Shown here: piece after piece, positions 28,744 through 41,100 of the stretch
Position numbering within the stretch: the first letter of the stretch is position 1
How the letters are laid out: the number at the start of each line of letters is the position of its first letter
Source: Datnioides undecimradiatus
Taxonomy: Eukaryota; Chordata; Actinopteri; Lobotiformes; Datnioididae
Length of the DNA: 64,000 bases
Reading direction: 5' to 3'
Assembly (NCBI GenBank): GCA_008933995.1
Contig: WARS01000011.1
Location: forward strand, 11,561,516-11,625,515
Position numbers and translations under genes: made by a program
Notes under the pieces: generated by a model
What the model was told of the DNA's origin: nothing
Seen by the model: only the letters and a program-made list of their open reading frames with translations
Databases searched by the model: none

Positions 28744-31700
28744 CTACATAATGGATGGGATGGGAGAATGTGAGTGCTGCATTAGACAGGGTGGGCTGCA
28801 GGGCAGGGCGGACACTGAGGACACTCCAGAGGCATCCCCGCTCATGCCAGACATGCTGTTAAGGCTCCAAGGCTTTTCATAACCTTCAGTTGAAAAACAG
28901 AGAACGTTCTGAGTACACTGCAGCACTGAATCCATGACAAAATGTTTTGGTGTTCCTCACTGGTACTGATACTACACCTGTTGCTTTCTTGTTTTTGTCT
29001 CCAAAGAAACAGGTCAACACAGACTTGAGACAGATTAATATTCTCCATGCATTGAGTGCATCAGGAGTACAACAGCATGCACCGGGTGGTACTGGAATGG
29101 TTTGGAGTATAACACTATAAAAGACTCGAAAAGGTAGGCACCTCAGGTAGGGAATGTATTCTCAGCTACAGGTAGAAATTCATACTGTACGCCATTGACT
29201 GCTGAAGTGCTGGCTGCGCACACAGCTGGAGACTGAAGTGACTTTCTTAGAAGAATGTTTTGTAGATTAATAAATAAATAAAAGACACAAAACAGGTTTC
29301 ACCCTGGTGTTAAATAATAAAACTCAGTAAATTAGAATTTGGCTCTTAATGATATTAATAGCAATAGTTACATTAGCCATTAGCCTTCCTCCATTTGTGT
29401 TGTGCTCCTTCACCATACTGATAGCACCCATCAGCAAGACACATCATGCACCGTTATGGTCAAGAGGAATGTACTCATAAGTCAGGATCCTGCATGGTAT
29501 TTATCATTAAAACACATATACATACATGGTACACACATAGCACATAAATACTTTCTTAGGCATGTAAGACAACACAATCTAGATCATATAAATCTCGAAA
29601 ATAGCTTTCTTACTTGTAAATAAATAGGGGTATTACATTATGCATGGTATCAAAAAATATATTATGTAGATGTGGACAATTATTATTGACATTTGTGGTG
29701 ATTGTGCTTGGCCTGAACAGATGAAGTTGTGATTTGGAATATATACAATTCCCAAAGGGATGATTGAGGAGAAGCAGCTGCTGTGGAAGTGTGTGAAGGT
29801 TGTAATAAGAGGTTTGTAGTTGTGTGTATGTGTTTATGTGTGTGTGCCTGTGACAAACTGAGGCGTAACACTCAGCAAAGAGGGGAAAAAAGAGCGTGTC
29901 CTGTCTACGGTCTACAGGGTGTCAGTGTCTTACAGGGGCCTGTAATTGGCTGTTACTGTACGTACCCCTCCTCACTCTGCCCCCTGTGTGGTTGGGGCGT
30001 TCAGCAGTGGTGACCAGGAAACAGGGCCGCTCTCTCTCACTGGGGCTGAAGATTTCCTCCGGAGATATGGCCTGGTCTATATGAGGGCAATCTTCATTGG
30101 CCAGAGCTGCATTAGCTGCCTCACCATTCAGCTTGGAATCTTATTGGAAAACAAAGAAAACAAAAACAAACAAAAGAAAAAAAAATCCAGTTTCATATAC
30201 CAGCTTTTTTCAAGTGCTGCATTTTTTAATATACCTGGCCTGAATGCACAGAGGGATTAACTTAACTGCTGTATGTGCTGTATAGCTGTCGTCTATTGTT
30301 TGCCTTGCACTCTGTTGTTCTATTTGTTTTTGACCACCAACTGTATCAAAGGTCAATATGTTGTATCTTTGCACTAATGCCACTAGTGGAATTTAAGAGG
30401 AAATCAAGTGACTCCACTTACATGTTCTTAACATTATGAATACATGATGATTACAGACTCTCAGATAGTCTTAAGAGAGAGGAGGAGTGAATCACTGCGT
30501 TAAGAAGTGCAAGATCAATAGCAGGATTACTCACGGTCTCTCTATTCCTCTACCCAGAGTAAAATATGCTTTTCATCACATATTTTATTGATTGTTTTCA
30601 GTGGGAAACTCATTTGTTTAATCTCTTGCCTGAATCTTCAGCTGATTGAAGTGTGGGAACAGACACAGAGAAACAGCTGAATGGTGATATTGCTGCTTCA
30701 CGAGGACAGAGAAGTGATGAGACAACAGTTCATCAGGATATATAGTAGCATCTTTGTTTCTTACCTTGAAACTTTATCTCGAACACATCGTCATGGGCGA
30801 TGGGGCTCTGAGGTTGGGAGCTGATGCTTGACTTACAGAAGTTTGGAGAACCTGGTTGGGGCGCCCGAGGGATATGCCTATTTTTTTTCTTTGGTAGTTT
30901 CTGTTTTGCCATGGCCAGCGAGTAATACATTCCAAAGTTGTTGACAATCACAGGGACGGGCATGGCGATGGTCAGCACACCTGCCAAGGCGCACAGGGCT
31001 CCAACCAGCATACCAGAGGTCGTCTGAGGGTACATGTCTCCGTATCCGAGGGTCGTCATGGTCACTACAGCCCACCAGAATCCGATTGGGATGTTCTTGA
31101 AGTGCGTGTGCTCGCTGGCTCGAGGGTCATTGGGGTTAGCTCCAATCCGTTCAGCGTAGTAGATCATAGTAGCAAAGATGAGGACACCGAGAGCGAGGAA
31201 GATGATGAGGAGCAGGAACTCATTGGTGCTGGCTCGCAGTGTGTGGCCCAGCACCCTGAGTCCCACAAAGTGACGCGTCAGCTTGAAGATACGCAGGATC
31301 CGCACAAAGCGGACCACTCTCAGGAAACCCAGCACATCCTTAGCTGCCTTGGAGGAGAGCCCACTGAGGCCCACCTCCAGGTAGAAGGGCAGGATGGCCA
31401 CAAAGTCGATGATGTTGAGGGCGTTCCGTATGAAGTCAAATTTATTCGGGCAGAAAGTTATTCGCATTAGAAATTCAAATGTGAACCACACCACACATAC
31501 GCCTTCAATGTAGGTGAGGTAGAGCGCAGTCTCAGTCTCCTGGTAGGTGTGCTCCACTGTGATGTTGTCCACCACCTCCAGCTCAGTGCGGTTTATGATG
31601 GGGTTGAAGGCCTCATGGGTCTCCAGACAGAAGGTGGTGATGGACACCAGAATAAAGAACAGCGAGGCCAGAGCCACCCACTGAGCAGGAAATACACATA

Positions 31701-34700
31701 GAGTGCATAAAAAGAAGTAGGGAGAAGATGGGGAGGGGGGTAGAGGACACAGAGGAGAATGGACACAGTAATTAATGCAATGCAATCCAGTGTGACACCC
31801 CAGCAGCAATTCTTAGCATGACACAAGGCAATTCAATCTATTATCTAGGACAGTGGCATCTGGTTTGACAGTTGCAGTGGCATTGACACTCTCTCTCACT
31901 CCACCCACCCTCTCTCTCTGCTTTCGATGTGTCTTGACTCAGAAGTGTCATTGTAAAAGAAACAATCAATGCAAGCTCGCCGTTCCCGCTTCTCTCTTCC
32001 CTCTGCTGTAATCTCAAGGTCATGACATATTCAAGGGTATGCTTTATGCAGAATTACAAAGAGCAAGGCAGCAGCAGCAGCAGCCGACGGGACATTAGTG
32101 TCAACCCCCATGGCTAAATTTAGCTGGGGCTCTTCCCTTAAGCACCATCACTACAGTAGGTCTTTCCCTACACAAGGTCATACTGTCCAGATGATCAACT
32201 CTTGGGAATTGTAGTTAGCTGAGAGGCTCACTGAGCTGAGGACAGACTTTTATGAGAAGCCCATATTTCCCTTAATGGCAAATGTGTACTTTAGCCTTCA
32301 TAATGTATTGATTGGATGATCACATTTCATCACATTTAGACTCTGATATTTCTGCTGCATACTACATGGGTGTAACAGATACAGTATTCTCTCCTGGGTA
32401 TTGATTGAAACCTGTCCTCGTGTTATCCTCCTCAGATCAAACTGTTCTGGTTTACAGTGTCTTATAGCTCGTGCACTATACTGAAGTATGAATGAGAAAA
32501 AAATCAGTTGTATCCTCAATGGAAATCTGAAGTCAATAAATGAGAGTTGGTGGACAAAGGGGTAGACAGTATGAATGGATAGCTACTTAATCATCATATG
32601 AATCACAAAAGTTGAATCAATAGCAGTTTGTTCATGCATGAAGATGTCTTTATGAGAGTAAGTGCGGCTCTGTAGTGCATCTCAACCTAACCACAGTATT
32701 GTTAAGCGGCTGGGAGGAGTTGCGAATGGCATCAGGGAGTAGTTGGAGTGGGGCATGTCTGAGCACGAGCAAGTCTCACATATATTCCACTGAGCAAAGG
32801 AAACGCAGCGTCTTAGTCAGTCAAGACTGTTCACAGTGTGTCACTAAGGCAGGCATGCGGCACTAGATGGAAAACAGGCCCTCATCGTATCAGCTCATCA
32901 CTGGCAATTCATTGCATTGTGCTGAGGAAATCACTGCTAGTTATGACTGTCTGCTTCCCATCCATGTTAGTATGATGGTCCGGAGGGAAGCTACGTGTTA
33001 GCAGAGACCAGTGTGCAGGACACTGACTACTGTTCTGTCAGCAGTGCTGTCCTCTTTGTTTGGTAAGACAACACAGAGGATTCACACCAGCTCTGAAGAA
33101 GATGAAGATGGAGAATCATTACAGCTGACACTTTATTATGGCCCGTGATTGGTTGGGTTCAAAAAACACAAAATGTCCATGTTTCAGACAGTGTATGGAC
33201 CAAAGTAACACTTGACTTTTAATACATTTAAATCCCAAATGACATGAAAATGCCTATTTGTCAAGCTAATCATGTTCATCTGTTGGTCTAAGAGAGATTT
33301 TGTGTCAGTTTTTGAGGCATTAGTGCAGAGTATGTGGTGTTGTTGTGTTGGATTGCATAATATTGTTGTTGTCCACCCCCTCTACTACAGTATGTACTGT
33401 ACAAAATAACAAATACACCCTACACTATATTGCAATACAATTTGACCGCACAAAAAAACCCTGTCAAAACAATAATAACTGATTGGAATAAACACCAAAG
33501 GCTTGGTTACCAACTACACAAAGATGGTAACAGCTAGAGCCCCAAACGCCACAGATTTGCATCAGCTGACTTGTGCTAATTTAATTAATTAATTAATGGT
33601 TTGACAATTTTTTGCCTGTATGTAAAGATCCACAGTGTACATTTCTGAATATTTCATTTGCTTTGAACAGTGTACACAGCTCATTTTCCCCTATGGACAT
33701 CCTGGTGAGTTAATACAGCTCTGTCAACATTTCAGTGATACAGTTTTAACAGATATATTTTATATATTATATTTTAGCTTTAGTGACAGTTGAGCTGAAA
33801 AGATATATGAAATTATAAATTGAGCAGATTATTTTTCTGCTGCCATTTTGATGATACTGCTGTGACACTGGGGATGTGTTTGATGATTTGTTTTTATATC
33901 AGGATGCCCCTATAGTATCTGTCTGTAGTTCCTAAAATGAGAATAATTACTTATTTTCTTGGTTTTCTATGATTGTAAACTGAGTCTCTTTTTGTTTTGA
34001 ACTGTTGGTCAGCCAGAACAGGCTGTTTGAATATGTCAGATAAGGTTTTAGAAAGTCATGACAGATGTTGTTCTGGCCCAAAAAAATTATTTAATTAACA
34101 GAGAAAATAACCGTCAGTTATCTTGATGATGAAAACAACCCTCAGTCACTGGCCTAATTGATGGACGCCCTTGTTATTTTGCTCATCCTATGTACATCAA
34201 TTAGCAAGAGAGTCGAAAAATAAACATCACCATCACTGCCAGTGTGATAAAGCCTCGTTCTTTCATCTGGACTGCTGATGCCTCCTGACACACTGGCTCT
34301 CAGAACCCTCTGAACATCCCACCCTACAAACTGTTAAACAAACGCTGCATCTTATCAGAGCGCTTCTTACAGTAAATTATGTGTCTTTGTGACAGTTAGG
34401 AACAGTGTGGCCTGGAGGGAGGGTGATGGATGAAGATTGTTTGCTCCTTATTGGCTAATTCTCACTGTCGCTGGCAAACCACAGGCCTACAGTGATATGC
34501 AGTGACAAGGGTTTTCCACTGATGTATCCACTGTGAATAGAGGCTGTAATTAACTCTGAGGCTCAGTTCTAATTAATCTTCTTGTCTGTCTTGCTGGAGC
34601 TCTGTCAATCTTCACTCTCTGGTTTGTCTTGCTCACAGATAAAAAGTAGGACACATCAGAGGAGTTCTCTGCTTTGGGAAATTTCCCTCCATGCAGAAGT

Positions 34701-36138
34701 GAAATTTGAAAGAAGTATGTGTGTAAGTGTGTCTGCTGGTTAGACCACTTTCACTAATGCTTACTGTACGAGTGAGAATATGTCAATACAGTTTACACTT
34801 GCTGGATGCGGCCTGATAACTAATTGCACCAATCAGTCTGCTACAGCTGTTAAACCAGCGTGCAGCACAGCGGCCTTCGTAGGGGGCAGTGGTCAAAAAA
34901 ACAAAAAATATCACAAGGTGTAAAGTCATTTCATGGTCACCATTGAGAGGCAATGCGCCCAGATGGAAGAGTGCCCATAACAAAGACCAAAAATGTCACT
35001 CCTAACAGCAACCTCATTTTTGTCTGGAGGTCTGCCACTAAACTTCTGGTGGTGCCAAAGATCTGGTTTCCTAAAGTGTAGCTGACCTATTTAACCAAAG
35101 AGGCAGCCTGCCCGGGGATCCTTGTGTCCTGGAAATATCAATCCAAAGACCTGTGAGAGTCACAATGAATTTCTTCATCAACTCGTGCCAGATTGAGGTG
35201 ATTGGGAGCGATTTGCATGCAAATTATTCTGACAGATGAGGTCTTTGATTGATTTTTCCTGCCTCTTTTCTCTGTACAGTCACCTCCCTGCTGTGAAGAC
35301 CCCTGGGAGGGCAATTTCAAGGTCATCAAAAGCCTTTCTAAACCTCCCAGATCCATCAGTCTCTTATCTCACCATCAAGGCTCAAAGGCAGACTTGTTCA
35401 CAACTGAATTCCTATTCAAGCAGTTTGGACTGTTTCAAACCAGCATTTAGACACTTAGGAGTATTTTTCAGGTCTGAATGTGCCTGTCATCATTTCTAAT
35501 GAAGTCTCAGCTCTTAAGTTCAGCAGAAAGAACAAAGCCGTGGTAAAATATCTTAAGACTTAAAAGCAACTCACCCTTGCATATTTAGAGGAATAAGGGT
35601 CCTCAAACAGAGCCCAAACGTGTTTCTGCCACCGACTCCACAGGCTTCCACTCCTGGCATCAGGACAGTCTCCCTGTGCCAGCCTCCTTGTCATTTCATC
35701 CACATCATCCTCAGCATGCTCCGGCTCTGGCTCCGGATCATCGTTCGCTAGGTCTAACAGGCCCCCCCCGCCGAAACTATCAAGGGCCTCCTCTGCCTCC
35801 CGGTGCTGGCGATAGGTCATCCAGCAGCATGGCTCCACGTCTGTCTCATCAATGCCCCAGAAGGCCAATTCCTCCTCATATAGGGGCCCGCAGACATCAG
35901 CCGGGCAGTGCAGTTTACCTGTCCTGTAGTAATTAAGGATATGTGCAAAAACGCCAGGGTGGCGGTCGAAGAAAAATTCCTCGATCTTGGCATCATAGTC
36001 AAAGTGGTTGGGTGCATCAGGTTCGGCCAACCAAGACAGGCGAGTGCCAGGTAGAGTGCGCAGGGTGCTGCGGTATGTCTGATGTCTGATCCCTCCCACG
36101 TTTATCACAATGCGATCCTTGTCGTCGCTCAGGCCCAT
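28744..36138 (-). CDS. kcnc1: kcnc1, voltage-gated potassium channel Kv3.1 (four coding exons, 597 aa in this splice form)
   Basis: Exons in order on the minus strand: 36138-35575, 31680-30765, 30139-29966 and 28883-28744; phases agree (1794 nt). The plasma-membrane channel opens at depolarised voltages and supports fast spiking. The T1 tetramerisation domain occupies about residues 8-110 ([34 protein letters not shown]). S1 starts near 190. Glycosylation sites N218 (NRT) and N227 (NIT) lie in the S1-S2 loop. S4 has regularly spaced arginines from residue 309 ([17 protein letters not shown]). The selectivity filter TTLGYGD includes G400-Y401-G402, and the S6 hinge PVPV is 429-432. Exon 3 gives [20 protein letters not shown], the Kv3.1b-type tail; exon 4 gives [11 protein letters not shown]...SPIPSIM, like a KCNC2 alternative tail. 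The first ATG of the open frame is at 36162, but the one at 36138 gives [16 protein letters not shown], matching the mammalian start. The gene is tail to tail with sergef, as in human. Confidence 0.94.
29922..30139 (-). CDS. kcnc1: kcnc1 exon 3 with readthrough end (alternative C-terminus)
   Basis: Exon 3 starts after AG at 30141-30140 and encodes [20 protein letters not shown], closely matching the mammalian Kv3.1b segment. If the donor GTACGT at 29965 is not used, the frame reads on for [14 protein letters not shown] and stops at 29924-29922. KCNC2 has a comparable readthrough tail starting GT. Whether this form is made in the fish needs transcript data. Confidence 0.6.
30733..31680 (-). 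CDS. kcnc1: kcnc1 exon 2 with readthrough end (Kv3.1a-like short form)
   Basis: Exon 2 encodes S1 to S6 and the proximal C-terminus. If the donor GTAAGA at 30764 is ignored, translation continues as [10 protein letters not shown] and stops at 30733, giving a form of about 503 aa. Mammalian Kv3.1a likewise ends in a short unique tail (GRKPLRGMSI) after the same point, so the position of the alternative end is conserved although the residues are not. Confidence 0.65.
   Translation of the reverse strand, partial: WVALASLFFILVSITTFCLETHEAFNPIINRTELEVVDNITVEHTYQETETALYLTYIEGVCVVWFTFEFLMRITFCPNKFDFIRNALNIIDFVAILPFYLEVGLSGLSSKAAKDVLGFLRVVRFVRILRIFKLTRHFVGLRVLGHTLRASTNEFLLLIIFLALGVLIFATMIYYAERIGANPNDPRASEHTHFKNIPIGFWWAVVTMTTLGYGDMYPQTTSGMLVGALCALAGVLTIAMPVPVIVNNFGMYYSLAMAKQKLPKKKNRHIPRAPQPGSPNFCKSSISSQPQSPIAHDDVFEIKFQGKKQRCYYIS
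31681..35574 (-). other. kcnc1 intron 1
   Basis: A 3.9-kb intron between the T1-domain exon and the membrane-domain exon. The donor is GTGAGT (reading down from 35574) and the acceptor CTCAG ends at 31681. It contains a short CAG run (32068-32084) and an AATT tetranucleotide run near 33580. No transposon or gene is recognised. Confidence 0.8.
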
Positions 36139-38010
36139 TGCGTCCCCTAGGCATTTCTCCAATAAGTTCCCTTCATCGCAAAGGTAAGTCTAGGCGCACC
36201 GTGCAACCATGCACGGCAGTGATTAGACTGAGGGAAACAATTATATAAGGGAAATCAGCGCACAAAGCAACCGGTCGTTTCTCAACAACTATGAAAGAAA
36301 TGCTTGACACGCATCAGGCTACATTCCCTCTAAAAAAACCCTGTAATTTCGAAAAGCACCTGCCATGCAACTGGAGGATCACAAACGCGTATAGCTGCCA
36401 GACTCACTAGAGGGTACAGAATCGAAATCCAAAACGATCGCAGCCAATGGCATCACATTAAGAATGGACGTCACATCGTCGGTAAATCCAAGATGTCGAG
36501 ATAAAAGGACAAACGCTGGCACTTTTGCCAGCCGCCCGCGGAATAAAAAAAGCTCGTTACCCAAGTTGCAGTAATTGATCAGATCGTTGTTGAGCAGGTT
36601 TATGACTTTGACAGCAAGGTGACTGCGGTGGTGCTGAGCGGACAGCGCCTGTCCGGCTGCTCCTGATCGAGACTCGGCGCCGCTTCAGTCCCTCCTCTGT
36701 TGCTGCCTGCAGACTCACCTCCTTCACACCGACGCTCAGCCCTCTCCTTCTCTGCGTTTAACGACTCACCACCACCGTTAAACAGCAAGTCTTTGTCTCA
36801 GCAGAGGGATGCTCTCCTGCTCGGAGACTTTCCCTTTCATTCATGCATTGCTCGGAAAGAGAACATCCACGGTCTATGTGAAGGGAGGAAAATGCTGTTT
36901 TCGGTGCTGCGTGGTTAAAAAAAATCAGAGATGAGAGGGCGACAAACCTCCACAAAAAACGCCCAAACTGCCTGTTATTCACACCGTGCCCAGCTTTTCT
37001 CTCACACCAGATGGAGCATGCCCAGTGGAGGACCATGCATTTGTTAAAACACGCTATTAAATTCTCCTATTAAGCCTGCTGAAATTGTCACTGCTGTCTA
37101 ATTTTTCTTCTCCCCCTCACTTAATGCCGTCGCTCGGAGGGTTATGGTCGGTCAGCCGCTCCAACAGTCAACGGGGACTCATTGTCTTCACGCACAGCTG
37201 GTTGGAGAAGGTGTGACCCTGGAGCCATGAACGCGCAGATCCGCCCATAACATCAAAAGGAGTATGATCATATAGCCTTTCCTCTGACAGCTTCGTGATT
37301 CAGGGATGTAAGGATTCAGGCTGTGACCGCCTTGTTGGCATCGTGTATATGTATGATACTTCTCTGACCCTGGGGATGTGTTTAAACAAAGAGTTGGGAG
37401 AATAACATTTCTGCGCAACTCTTGGTGCTGCACTTGAAGTGTGGAATAATTAGCCTCCAACTGTGTTTAATCTGCCAACAAGGGGCGCTATTGCTCAATG
37501 TAAAAAAAGGTGAAGTCTGTAGTTAATTAATGTGAGATTTTGTATAAGAATTGTCAGCAGTTTAAATATAAACGCAATTAGACCACAAACTAAAGAACGA
37601 GATTGGGGGTTTTGATCCGGATCAGGATTCAGGATAACATATTTATGAGCACTCCTACTTTTACAACGTATTTGCACATTTCCCCCGAGAAATGTTTCAC
37701 TTGAATAAGGAATCACGTCTTTTCATGTAGATGCTTATTTCAGTTTATATAGATATTTAAACATGTTTTATTTTGAAGATACTAAAATTGTTCTTCTTTC
37801 TGCCTACTCCTTTTTTTTATCAGGGAAAAACATGGGGATGATCCTGGGTTTGCCCTACATTTCATCAGACCGTAACACATTTAGAAACTTGCAGAGGAAC
37901 AAAACAGGGCTCCCTGTTCGCTCTTGCGGATGGGGAGCTTGTTGTTCCCTCTTCTCCTCCTGTTCGCCTCACTTGGTGGGCAGTTCTCCGTCTCGGTTTT
38001 CACTCTTGAT
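36139..38010. other. kcnc1-cd81 divergent intergenic region and kcnc1 5' UTR
   Basis: This holds the kcnc1 5' UTR and promoter (leftwards, GC-richer around 36480-36730) and the cd81 upstream region. No TATA box is recognised for kcnc1. It is also where two blocks that are far apart in human 11p15 meet. No coding sequence is recognised. Confidence 0.6.
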
Positions 38011-38016
38011 TATAAA
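38011..38016 (+). promoter_or_regulatory. cd81 TATA box
   Basis: TATAAAGGAG starts at 38011, about 147 bases upstream of the cd81 start codon. A transcription start near 38042 would give a 5' UTR of about 115 bases. Distance and context fit a core promoter, but this is a motif call only. Confidence 0.5.
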
Positions 38017-38157
38017 GGAGGAGTTTGCAGCACAGAGGCGCTTACACCCCAACTGGCCTGAATAAACTGAGTCCTCTGGCAGAGACTGTGTGATCCGGGA
38101 CAGTAGACTGGCCTCGTTTGATCTGGGCTAAAGGACGAGCTGATAAAAACCGACATC

Positions 38158-41100
38158 ATGGCTGTGGCGGGCTGCACGAAATGCATTAAATATATGTTAT
38201 TTTTCTTTAATTTTATTTTCTGGGTGAGTTGGACATATTTTATTATGACGTTCCTTTTTCCCGCCTTTGTATGTTTGAGTTTCATATTTCTGCTTTCCTA
38301 CAACTTATTTTCTGCTTATCGTTTGATTAACCAAACAGTTGCGTATTTTACACATCTGTATGGCTCAGGGCTCCTCATGATAAGTCCTCGAGGGGACGCA
38401 CAGAGTTTCCCGCCCTGTTGTGGTAGTAATAGGAGAGCAGCATCAGTAGAAGAGGCACAGCACTCAAAATCTTGGCCAGGCAGGAGCTTAAATGCGCTCA
38501 CCCTTCATCAGCACTGATTTTCTGCATGGTCGAGCACCAGTGCAAGGTGGCTGAAAGAGAGCGAGAGAGGAGCACTTCAGACTGGGTGGGCTTCAGTGTC
38601 CTCAGTTGGATTATACTGTTTTTTTTGTCTTAGGTTAGATCCATCATTTAATTGAATTAACTCATTATACTAATCACATACTCCAGGCAGAAGAGTCTAA
38701 TTTCTGAAGTTGTTCTGGTAAACTGAACAAAATGTTCCTCATTATGGGATTTTTTCTTGTTTTTAGGAGTCTGGTTGTCTCTAGATTAAATGCATGTGAA
38801 GAGCATAACTAACCAGTGCTAACAGAGTTTCTGGGAAAGGGGAGAACTGTTTTCCCTTTGACATTTCCTTTGTTCCTATGTGGTTACCAGACTGAAGCAT
38901 GTGTTGGCTTTTAACTTTTAGATAGAGTTCATGTAGTACCTCAACCACCTGTGCAGTTTTATTGTTCAATTTATTTGTACATTCACTATTCAAACTGAAC
39001 TTTTGAGTCCGTCTTGTTTTCTGAAAAACATGATTTCAGTAACAAGGGACTTGCGGTGGCCAGTGCACTGTCCTTCTACCAGACTGCAGTGGCACTCCAT
39101 GTCCTGTTCTTTGGTGTTGTGTGCTGGGGGGAGGGGGCTTGCTCTATGGACAGTAACAGACTCAACAAACTGATTAAGAGAATGAGCTCCACCATTGGGG
39201 CTGAGCTGGACTCAGTCCAGCAGGTGGCCAAGGTGAGGATGCCCAGGAAACTGGGCTGCATCCTGAGCAATGCCTCACACCCACTGGATGACCTGGAGGT
39301 GTTTCGGTGGAGCACCTTTAGTCACAGACTGATCCCGCCAAGGTGCAAGACTGAAAGGAGCAGGAAATCTTTCCTGCCAGCTGCCATCAGACTCCATAAC
39401 ACACAGCAATAATAATCACGGGTTGCACATTGCACTTTATCAGTTCCACATTGCACAATATCCACTTGCACTGATTATTTGTAAATATGTAACATTTTTA
39501 CATTATTTTATTTATTTATATATTTTTTTCTTTTTTTCCCTTGCCGTTAAAGGACCTTGTTTTCAATTACCATTTCTTTTCTACTTTAGCTTATTTGCAC
39601 TGTATTATTTATGGCTGCTGCTGTAACACCACAATTTCCTGCCAAAGGATTAATAAAGTACTATTCTATTCTATTCTATTCTATTCTATTCTATTCTTGT
39701 CACAGGAGCTCAGAAGCCTGTTAGAGCAGTTTGCCTGTTTGCCTTTTACACTTCATTACATCACATCCTGCAGGTGTGCTGCTTGTCTCGTGGTCTTGCA
39801 CAGTCAGAATCCGTGGCTTGTTTGTGACTTTCTACTCCATGTCTTTTTTTAGATAAGTACAAAATCTCCATGTCCTGGACACGCCACACTTGATAGAGTG
39901 TTTCCTCTGGTTGGTTTTGCTGCTGTGCCTGTGACTGTGAAAACCCTGAGCCCTCTCTTCCTCATTTTGCTACTTTTCATGTTGATGATTCAGTTTCCTG
40001 TTTCTTGTAGAACAATGGAGTGCAGTCATGGCACTAAATGTGCAGATACCTTGATATAAACATTGCCAAAAAGAAAAAGAGTGTCAGTATGTGAACCACA
40101 AGTTGCAGTGGATCTGAATCTTCATTAGGGAAGCTTAGTCAGCCTTTAAGTGATAACATTTTTTATCAGATACAGAACAGAGGAGAGATTAAGAGAGACA
40201 AAGTTGAACAACAAAGTTCGTGCGTTGGCTTTAAACAATGCTGTGATGACATGGTCTGTGCTGTAGGTCACTGAGGTGTCAGTGAAGTCTTTTCAGGCAG
40301 CGGACAGTTCACTGTCTCACGGTAGAGCTAGAGAAGCATTGGCAGAGAGGTTTGGACACTGAATTGATCTTAGGAGAGTTGAGCTTTGTGTCATCCCTGA
40401 AGTCATGGCACTCTTTCTGTCATAAAAAAAAGATTTTAAAAATTGATAACTGCAGGTTATTTTTAATATTCATGATCTGATCCTTCCTGAGGTTTCACCA
40501 AAGTAAAGAAAAAAAAGAAAGATAATAATTAAAACTCTTTTCACTCTTTGGGACAGTTGGCCGGAGGTGTGATCTTAGGAGTGGCCCTGTGGCTCCGCCA
40601 TGACAGTCAAACCAGCAACCTCCTCATACTTCAGTTTGAAGGCCAACAGGCACCAGGGACCTTCTATATCAGTAAGTATATACCATCAGCTGCAGCATTT
40701 GATTTGATTAATTTGGATTGGGAAAGACATTATTTCACATATTTCACTCTTAAGTGTTGTTAAATGTCCACTGAGTGTAGTGGTGTAATTTTGAGCACGA
40801 ACATGGTGAACAAAATAACATGATCATGTTTCAATATAATACAACAAATTATGGGCTCAAAAACACATCACTAATGTCATCTCCTCTCTGTCAGAGTCTC
40901 AAGAAAGGAATTATATTCCTCACTTCCTGCGAGTTGCTTGATTATCATCTTGTGTTCCACCTCTTTCCTCATAAGCATGTGTCCTGCTTGATATACTCTC
41001 TTGGTCCTCTGTGTTTCTGTCCTTGTTCCTCGTTCTCCACATGCCAGGAAGCTCACTGTTAACAGAGTGATGAAAGTTAACTAACTCAAAGAAATACCTG

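Noticed and set aside
31102..31470. 122-codon plus-strand open frame
   Set aside because: It is the antisense shadow of kcnc1 exon 2.
36138..36162. Upstream in-frame ATG of kcnc1 at 36162
   Set aside because: It adds eight residues (MEKCLGDA) not seen in mammalian Kv3.1; the ATG at 36138 gives a start matching the family. It cannot be fully excluded.
39014..39412. 132-codon plus-strand open frame as a host gene
   Set aside because: The peptide is the C-terminus of an L2-type LINE reverse-transcriptase ORF and is followed by the LINE 3' tail, so it was annotated as a mobile element.
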